Shown here piece after piece: positions 58,823 to 64,000 of a DNA stretch of 64,000 bases. Source of the DNA: Paludibacteraceae bacterium (GTDB lineage Bacteria; Bacteroidota; Bacteroidia; Bacteroidales; Paludibacteraceae); contig JAFSJN010000007.1 of assembly GCA_017439235.1 (NCBI GenBank), positions 1 to 64,000 on the forward strand. The letters run 5' to 3'. The notes beneath the pieces are model-generated. The model saw nothing but the letters and a program-made list of their open reading frames with translations. It was not told the origin of the DNA and made no database searches. How positions within the stretch are numbered: the stretch's first letter is position 1; every line of letters starts with the position of its first letter. A program made the translations under genes and the position numbers.

Positions 58823-60832
58823 ATGAACGAGACAACACTGTTAAACCGCGCAGCCGACAATATCCGCATACTGGCTGCAGCCATGGTTGAGAAAGCTAAG
58901 AGTGGTCACCCGGGCGGAGCGATGGGTGGTGCAGACTTTATCAATGTCCTCTACTCCGAGTTTTTGGAATACGATCCTGAGAATCCCGCTTGGGAGGCTC
59001 GCGACCGCTTCTTCCTGGATCCCGGACATATGGCACCTATGCTCTATAGTCAGTTATGCCTGGCCGGTTTCTACACCATGGACGAGTTGCAACAGTTGCG
59101 TCAGTGGGGCAGTCCAACGCCCGGTCATCCGGAGCGTAACATCACTCGCGGTATAGAGAACACCTCGGGTCCTCTGGGTCAGGGTCACACCTATGCCGTT
59201 GGTGCGGCAATAGCGGCTAAATGGTTCAACGCCCGTTATGGCGCTGTGCATAATCCGACTATCTACGCTTTTATCTCGGACGGCGGTGTGCAGGAAGAAA
59301 TATCGCAAGGCGCAGGACGTCTGGCCGGACACTTGGGATTGGACAACCTCATCATGTTCTACGACAGCAACAATATCCAACTCTCGACAGGTTGTGAAGA
59401 GGTGACCTCGGAAGATGTTGCCGCTAAATACAAAGCCTGGGGCTGGTATGTACAAGAGATACCCGGCAACCATCCGGACTTCATCCGCGAGGCGTTGCGT
59501 AAGGCTAAAGAGGAGAAAGGACGTCCCTCGCTCATCATTGGCCACACCACGATGGGTAAAGGCTGTCTGACAGAAGACGGAGCATCCTGGGAAAATAAAT
59601 GTTCCACGCATGGTCAGCCTATCAGCAAAGCCGGAGCCTCGTTTGCTAAGACGATAGAACACCTAGGTGGCAATCCCGATGACCCGTTCGTTATCTTCCC
59701 CGAGGTAAAGCAATTATATGCCGACCGCGCTGCGCAACTGCGCGAGATAGTCAACCAACGCTATGCAGCCTACTACGCATGGAAACAGGCTAACCCGCAA
59801 GCAGCCAATGAATATGAGACCTTCATGTCGGGCGAGACACCTTGTATCGACTGGAGTATGATTGAGCAAAAAGCCGGTAACTCGACCCGCGGAGCGTCTG
59901 CTACCGTTCTTTCATACCTGGCTGAGCATGTTGGAAATATGATCGTTTCGTCGGCTGACCTCTCTAACTCGGACAAGACCGACGGCTTTCTCAAGAAAAC
60001 ACACGCGCTGAAGAAAGGCGACTTTACCGGTCAGTTCTTGCAAGCCGGCGTTAGCGAACTCACCATGGCCTGCGTGATGATGGGTATGAGTATGCACGGC
60101 GGTATCATTCCCGCCTGCGGCACGTTCTTCGTCTTCAGCGATTATATGAAACCTGCCGTTCGTATGGCAGCATTGATGGAGTTGCCGGTTAAGTTTATCT
60201 GGAGTCACGATGCTTTCCGCGTAGGCGAAGACGGACCGACGCACGAGCCGGTAGAACAAGAAGCTCAGATACGACTGATGGAGAAACTGAAGAACCATAG
60301 CGGCAAGAACTCGATGCTCGTTGTACGTCCGGCGGATGCCGAAGAGACAACGCTGGCTTGGCGTGCGGCCATAGAGAATACAGCCACTCCTACCGCGCTC
60401 ATCCTGAGCCGTCAGGACATAGCTCCCGTTCCCAACGTCAACCTCGAAGGCTTCCGTCGTGGTGCCTATATCGTGTCGAAGGACGAGAAACCGCAAGTCG
60501 TACTCTTGGCTTCCGGTAGCGAGGTCAGCACGCTGCTGGCCGGCGCTGAACTGCTGCGTGCAGAAGGAATCCGCCTGCAGATAGTCAGCGTACCGAGCGA
60601 AGGTCTCTTCCGTCTCCAAGACAAAGCATACCAAGACGAAGTACTGCCGAAGGGCATCAAGCGTTTCGGTATGACTGCCGGACTGCCGTGCACCCTCGAA
60701 GGACTGGTTGGCGAGAACGGCAAGATTTGGGGATTGGAGAGCTTCGGATTCTCCGCACCCTATAAAGTGCTGGACGAGAAACTCGGATTTACCGCACAGA
60801 ACGTATATGAGCAAGTTAAAAAACTTCTCTAA
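58823..60832 (+). CDS. tkt: transketolase
   Basis: 669 residues. 'RAADNIRILAAAMVEKAKSG' and 'HPGGAMGGADF', the TPP motif 'FISDGGVQEEISQGAGRLAG' to 'MFYDSNNIQLS', 'HDAFRVGEDGPTHEPVEQEA' and 'GMTAGLPCTLEGLVGE' are all present. It moves two-carbon units between sugar phosphates in the pentose phosphate pathway. Full length and intact. Confidence 0.96.
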   Translation: MNETTLLNRAADNIRILAAAMVEKAKSGHPGGAMGGADFINVLYSEFLEYDPENPAWEARDRFFLDPGHMAPMLYSQLCLAGFYTMDELQQLRQWGSPTPGHPERNITRGIENTSGPLGQGHTYAVGAAIAAKWFNARYGAVHNPTIYAFISDGGVQEEISQGAGRLAGHLGLDNLIMFYDSNNIQLSTGCEEVTSEDVAAKYKAWGWYVQEIPGNHPDFIREALRKAKEEKGRPSLIIGHTTMGKGCLTEDGASWENKCSTHGQPISKAGASFAKTIEHLGGNPDDPFVIFPEVKQLYADRAAQLREIVNQRYAAYYAWKQANPQAANEYETFMSGETPCIDWSMIEQKAGNSTRGASATVLSYLAEHVGNMIVSSADLSNSDKTDGFLKKTHALKKGDFTGQFLQAGVSELTMACVMMGMSMHGGIIPACGTFFVFSDYMKPAVRMAALMELPVKFIWSHDAFRVGEDGPTHEPVEQEAQIRLMEKLKNHSGKNSMLVVRPADAEETTLAWRAAIENTATPTALILSRQDIAPVPNVNLEGFRRGAYIVSKDEKPQVVLLASGSEVSTLLAGAELLRAEGIRLQIVSVPSEGLFRLQDKAYQDEVLPKGIKRFGMTAGLPCTLEGLVGENGKIWGLESFGFSAPYKVLDEKLGFTAQNVYEQVKKLL

Positions 60833-60856
60833 ATAGTAAACAATAAACATTCATTG

Positions 60857-63685
60857 ATGGAATACAATTTTTCGGAGATAGAGCAAAAGTGGCAAGCCGA
60901 ATGGGAGAAAGAGAACGCTTATTCGGTTAGTAATAAGAGTAACAAACAACCATTTTATGTCCTTGATATGTTCCCCTACCCATCGGGAGCAGGTCTGCAT
61001 GTGGGGCACCCGTTAGGATATATCGCAAGTGATATCTATAGTCGTTACAAACGTTTACAGGGTTTTAATGTCCTGCATCCTATGGGTTTTGACGCTTACG
61101 GTCTTCCGGCAGAACAATATGCAATCCAGACCGGGCAGCATCCGGAGGTAACGACCAACAAAAATATCGCCCGCTATATCGAGCAGTTGCGTAAGATAGG
61201 TTTCTGTTACGATTGGAATCGTCAGGTTCGCACCTGCGACCCGGCCTACTACAAGTGGACTCAGTGGGCATTCATTCAGATGTTCAACTCCTACTACGAC
61301 ACGACGCTGCAAAAGGCTCGTCCTATCTCGGAATTGATAGCTCGTTGGGAGGCAGAAGATCCCACTTGGGCTACCCTCTCCGAACGCGAGCAGCAAGAAC
61401 GGCTAATGAACTATCGTATTGCTTATCTGAGTGATACGAAAGTCAATTGGTGTCCGCAGTTGGGTACCGTCTTGGCTAACGATGAGGTATCGGAAGGCCT
61501 GAGTGTACGCGGCGGATACCCTGTCGAGCAACGCGTTATGCGTCAGTGGAGTCTGCGTGTGAGTGCTTATGCCGGACGACTATTGGAAGGCTTGGACCGC
61601 ATCGACTGGACCGACAGTCTCAAAGAGACTCAACGCAACTGGATAGGCCGCAGCGAAGGAGCGGAGATGCAATTCGCTATCAAGGGTCAAGACGAACCCT
61701 TCACTATCTTTACGACTCGCGCGGATACTATCTTTGGTGTAACCTTCATGGTGCTGGCGCCGGAGAGCGAGTATGTACAGCGTGTAGTGACGGACGAACA
61801 CAAAGAGGAGGTAGAAGAATACCTCGCATGGGTAAAGCACCGTACGGAGCGTGAGCGTATAGCCGATCGCCGCGTGACAGGTGTCTTCACGGGAAGTTTT
61901 GCTATCAATCCCCTCACGCAAGGTGAGATACCCATCTATATTTCCGACTATGTATTAGCCGGTTACGGAACAGGTGCCATCATGGCTGTACCGGCTCACG
62001 ATAGTCGCGACTATGCGTTTGCCAAGCACTTCAATCTGCCTATTATCCCGCTGATAGAAGGGGCTGACGTCAGCGAACAGTCTTTTGATGCCAAAGAAGG
62101 TATAGTGATGAACTCGAGCTTCCTGAATGGATTGGAAGTAAAAGACGCTATCCAAAAGATGAAGGAATATATCACCAACACCGGTATAGGTCGCGTAAAA
62201 GTGAATTACCGTCTGCGCGACGCGATCTTCTCGCGTCAGCGGTATTGGGGCGAGCCTTTCCCCATCTATTACAAGGACGGCATGCCCTACGCCCTACCCG
62301 AAGAATGTCTGCCGTTGCAGTTGCCTGAGGTGAACGATTTCAAACCCACTTCGGACGGGAGACCGCCGTTAGGTAATGCTGACCTGTGGGCGTGGGACGA
62401 AAAAAATAAGAAAGTCGTCAACAAGAGTCAGATATCGGATGCCAAGGGTATCTATCCGCTCGAGTTGTGCACAATGCCCGGTTTTGCCGGCTCGTCGGCG
62501 TACTACCTGCGTTACATGGACCCGCACAACGACCAAGCGCTTGTCGATAAGGATGTGAACGCTTACTGGCGTCAGGTGGATCTCTATCTCGGCGGTTCCG
62601 AGCACGCTACAGGACACCTGATTTACAGCCGTTTCTGGAATAAGTTCCTCTACGACTTAGGTTACGTATGCGAAGATGAGCCCTTCCGCAAACTCATCAA
62701 CCAGGGCATGATACAAGGTCGCTCGAACTTTGTGTATCGCTATATCGGTGAGGGCGCTACAGGCAACCTGTATATTTCGTACAACCTCATCGACAATCCA
62801 GAATACAAGGACAAAGTACAACCCATCCACGTAGATGTGAATATTGTGCATAACGATGTATTGGACATCAATGCTTTCCGCAATTGGATGCCGGAATATA
62901 AGAATGCGCAGTTCGTCTTTGCCGACGGCACATCGGTGGAGGACAATCCCTATATCGGCAGTCCGATGGCTCCCAAACAATATATCTGCGGATGGGCGAT
63001 AGAGAAAATGTCGAAGTCGATGTTTAATGTCGTCAATCCGGATGATGTAGTTGCTAACTACGGAGCTGACACACTGCGCCTGTATGAGATGTTCTTGGGT
63101 CCGTTGGAGATGTCCAAGCCTTGGGACACCAATGGTATCGACGGTGTACACCGTTTCCTCAAACGTCTGTGGAATATGTACGAGACGATTACCGATGAGG
63201 AGCCGACGAAAGAAGAGCTCAAGAGCCTGCATAAGCTCATTAAGAAGATCACGTGGGACATCGAGAACTTCTCGTTCAATACCTCCATCCCGGCCTTCAT
63301 GATCGCGCAGAACGAACTCTCCGCGCTCAAGTGCAACAAGCGCGCAATCCTAGAGCAGTTTGCTATCCTGATGGCGCCGTATGCACCGCATATCGCCGAA
63401 GAAATGTGGCATAAGGCACAAGGTGACCAAGTACCAAGTACCAAGTTCGTGGTCAATGCCGAATGGCCGGAGTGCAACGAAGCGTATCTGGTAGAGGACA
63501 CGCAGAAATATCCTGTGCAGTTCAACGGCAAAGTGCGTTTCACGTTCGAGTGCCCGAAGGACACCCCGAAAGAGGAAGTGGAGAAACTTGTCCTCGCTCA
63601 CGAAGATACAGCCAAATATCTCGCCGGCAACACGCCGAAGAAAATCATCGTTGTGCCTGGGCGAATTGTCAATATTGTGATGTAA
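60857..63685 (+). CDS. leuS: leucyl-tRNA synthetase
   Basis: 942 residues. Class I HIGH motif in '[20 protein letters not shown]', KMSKS motif in '[20 protein letters not shown]', the CP1 editing domain '[20 protein letters not shown]' and the Leu-specific catalytic '[16 protein letters not shown]'. It charges tRNA-Leu and edits misacylated tRNA. Near residue 858-864, 'DQVPSTKF' is encoded by a 7-nt-period stretch. Confidence 0.97.
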   Translation: MEYNFSEIEQKWQAEWEKENAYSVSNKSNKQPFYVLDMFPYPSGAGLHVGHPLGYIASDIYSRYKRLQGFNVLHPMGFDAYGLPAEQYAIQTGQHPEVTTNKNIARYIEQLRKIGFCYDWNRQVRTCDPAYYKWTQWAFIQMFNSYYDTTLQKARPISELIARWEAEDPTWATLSEREQQERLMNYRIAYLSDTKVNWCPQLGTVLANDEVSEGLSVRGGYPVEQRVMRQWSLRVSAYAGRLLEGLDRIDWTDSLKETQRNWIGRSEGAEMQFAIKGQDEPFTIFTTRADTIFGVTFMVLAPESEYVQRVVTDEHKEEVEEYLAWVKHRTERERIADRRVTGVFTGSFAINPLTQGEIPIYISDYVLAGYGTGAIMAVPAHDSRDYAFAKHFNLPIIPLIEGADVSEQSFDAKEGIVMNSSFLNGLEVKDAIQKMKEYITNTGIGRVKVNYRLRDAIFSRQRYWGEPFPIYYKDGMPYALPEECLPLQLPEVNDFKPTSDGRPPLGNADLWAWDEKNKKVVNKSQISDAKGIYPLELCTMPGFAGSSAYYLRYMDPHNDQALVDKDVNAYWRQVDLYLGGSEHATGHLIYSRFWNKFLYDLGYVCEDEPFRKLINQGMIQGRSNFVYRYIGEGATGNLYISYNLIDNPEYKDKVQPIHVDVNIVHNDVLDINAFRNWMPEYKNAQFVFADGTSVEDNPYIGSPMAPKQYICGWAIEKMSKSMFNVVNPDDVVANYGADTLRLYEMFLGPLEMSKPWDTNGIDGVHRFLKRLWNMYETITDEEPTKEELKSLHKLIKKITWDIENFSFNTSIPAFMIAQNELSALKCNKRAILEQFAILMAPYAPHIAEEMWHKAQGDQVPSTKFVVNAEWPECNEAYLVEDTQKYPVQFNGKVRFTFECPKDTPKEEVEKLVLAHEDTAKYLAGNTPKKIIVVPGRIVNIVM
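63425..63447 (+). repeat. short in-frame 7-nt-period repeat in leuS
   Basis: CCAA at 63427, 63434 and 63441 (GTACCAA units). Encodes DQVPSTKF in the C-terminal anticodon-binding region. Confidence 0.6.
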
Positions 63686-63797
63686 AAACTATCTCCCCGC
63701 GTGTTCGAACATGCGGGGAGAAGTAAAGTCAAACAGGAGAGGCACTATAAAAACGACACCCGATAGTTTGACTTGCGTCAGGGACTACCGGGGATTC
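63685..63797 (-). ncRNA. predicted small RNA of about 113 nt
   Basis: Minus strand, bounded by its own promoter (63804-63835) and a strong terminator (63693-63720 followed by ATAGTTTTT). Inside, a perfect 9-bp stem GTTTGACTT... pairs 63766-63774 with 63726-63734 around a ~31-nt loop. No start codon gives a sensible peptide. The 3' end reaches the leuS stop codon. Confidence 0.55.
63693..63720. terminator. bidirectional terminator of leuS and the small RNA
   Basis: Arms CTCCCCGC...GCGGGGAG, nearly perfect 11-bp stem with a 6-nt loop TTCGAA. The T-run is on the minus-strand side. Confidence 0.75.
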
Positions 63798-63803
63798 CGA
63801 GCG

Positions 63804-63835
63804 CAAAGGTACTACATTTTTTTGAAACTACCAAA
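63804..63835 (-). promoter_or_regulatory. promoter of the predicted small RNA
   Basis: TTTG (63832-63835), 20 nt, TACCTTTG (63804-63811). The spacer resembles that of the tRNA-Asp promoter (both read TTTGGTxGTTTC). Confidence 0.7.
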
Positions 63836-63862
63836 TAATTTGACGAAAAAATTACATTTTTT

Positions 63863-64000
63863 ATGAAATATGCCGATTTTGAAACAATTATGTCTCCTGA
63901 ACGCATGAGCAGATACCTCATCGCGACTCACGGAGACACTAATAAGGCGATGACTCTCTATAGAGCGAATCTACACCTTTCACAAGAGGTTTTCACTGTC
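63863..64000 (+). CDS. Abi-family protein, N-terminal part (runs off the window)
   Basis: ATG at 63863, 46 codons to the window edge. 'MSPERMSRYLIATHGDTNKA' and 'MTLYRANLHLSQEVFTV' resemble the first helices of AbiD/AbiF-like (Abi_2) proteins. These RNase-like, HEPN-related proteins are linked to abortive infection. It is preceded by an AT-rich leader and lies next to the small RNA gene on the other strand. Confidence 0.6.
   Translation, partial: MKYADFETIMSPERMSRYLIATHGDTNKAMTLYRANLHLSQEVFTV

Noticed and set aside
59912..60850. 312-codon open frame antisense to transketolase
   Set aside because: Shadow of a conserved enzyme; no start context or domain.

Overview
The window looks like a chromosomal contig from an uncultured Bacteroidales bacterium, probably gut-associated. 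Reasons: promoters of the Bacteroidetes form (TTTG, 19-21 nt, TAnnTTTG) before most transcription units; almost no Shine-Dalgarno sequences; family-specific genes (PUR-alpha-like DUF3276, DUF4290, the Bacteroidetes omega subunit, EF-G2, a T9SS-type sorting domain, BspA/InlB repeat proteins) and Bacteroidales gene orders such as bamD-rpoZ-coaBC. No rRNA, integrase or complete mobile element is visible.

Layout. 1-2.4 kb: a small operon (hydrolase, flavodoxin-type reductase, hexapeptide acetyltransferase, esterase). 2.4-2.7 kb: tRNA-Asp with a decayed duplicate. 2.8-9.3 kb: an RND efflux operon led by a TetR regulator and closed by a PII-like protein. 9.5-14.8 kb: acyl-CoA ligase, mtaB, an AsmA-like protein and a gdhA remnant. 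14.8-18.8 kb: rplS, a split 2-oxoacid:ferredoxin oxidoreductase and a PUR-type protein. 18.7-28.2 kb: coaBC-rpoZ-bamD and a seven-gene run lysS-gpsA-pgi-small protein-two paralogous outer-membrane proteins-apbE. 28.2-30.3 kb: a gene-poor stretch with CRISPR-like 47-nt repeats, a phage-like fragment and a 57-residue membrane protein. 30.3-39.8 kb: surface proteins (a 2038-residue InlB/BspA repeat protein and two short partners) and a membrane AraC regulator. 39.9-41.7 kb: tRNA-Ser, then a signal-peptidase-like/PqqD-like/HprK-like trio. 41.8-51 kb: rplU-rpmA, serS, an EF-G paralogue, a subtilisin, DUF4290, a nuclease, ssb and an rRNA methyltransferase. 51-57 kb: a stress-signalling run (SpoIIE/HATPase protein, STAS antagonist, (p)ppGpp synthetase, APH-like kinase, (p)ppGpp hydrolase, tyrosine-type phosphatase). 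57-63.7 kb: three envelope proteins, transketolase and leuS. The end holds a probable small RNA and the start of an Abi-family gene.

The most unusual signal is a class of degenerate tandem repeats with an exact 7-nt period (variants such as AATTAAA, GTTAAGA, GATTAGG, GTTACGG, CAAATTT). I count about 22 islands in 64 kb. Nine overlap a stop codon and supply the last codons of the gene. Others lie in frame inside conserved genes: lysS (twice), mtaB, the SpoIIE-type gene (three times) and leuS. The unit sequence differs between islands but the period does not, which suggests an active process that makes 7-nt arrays rather than one transposable sequence.
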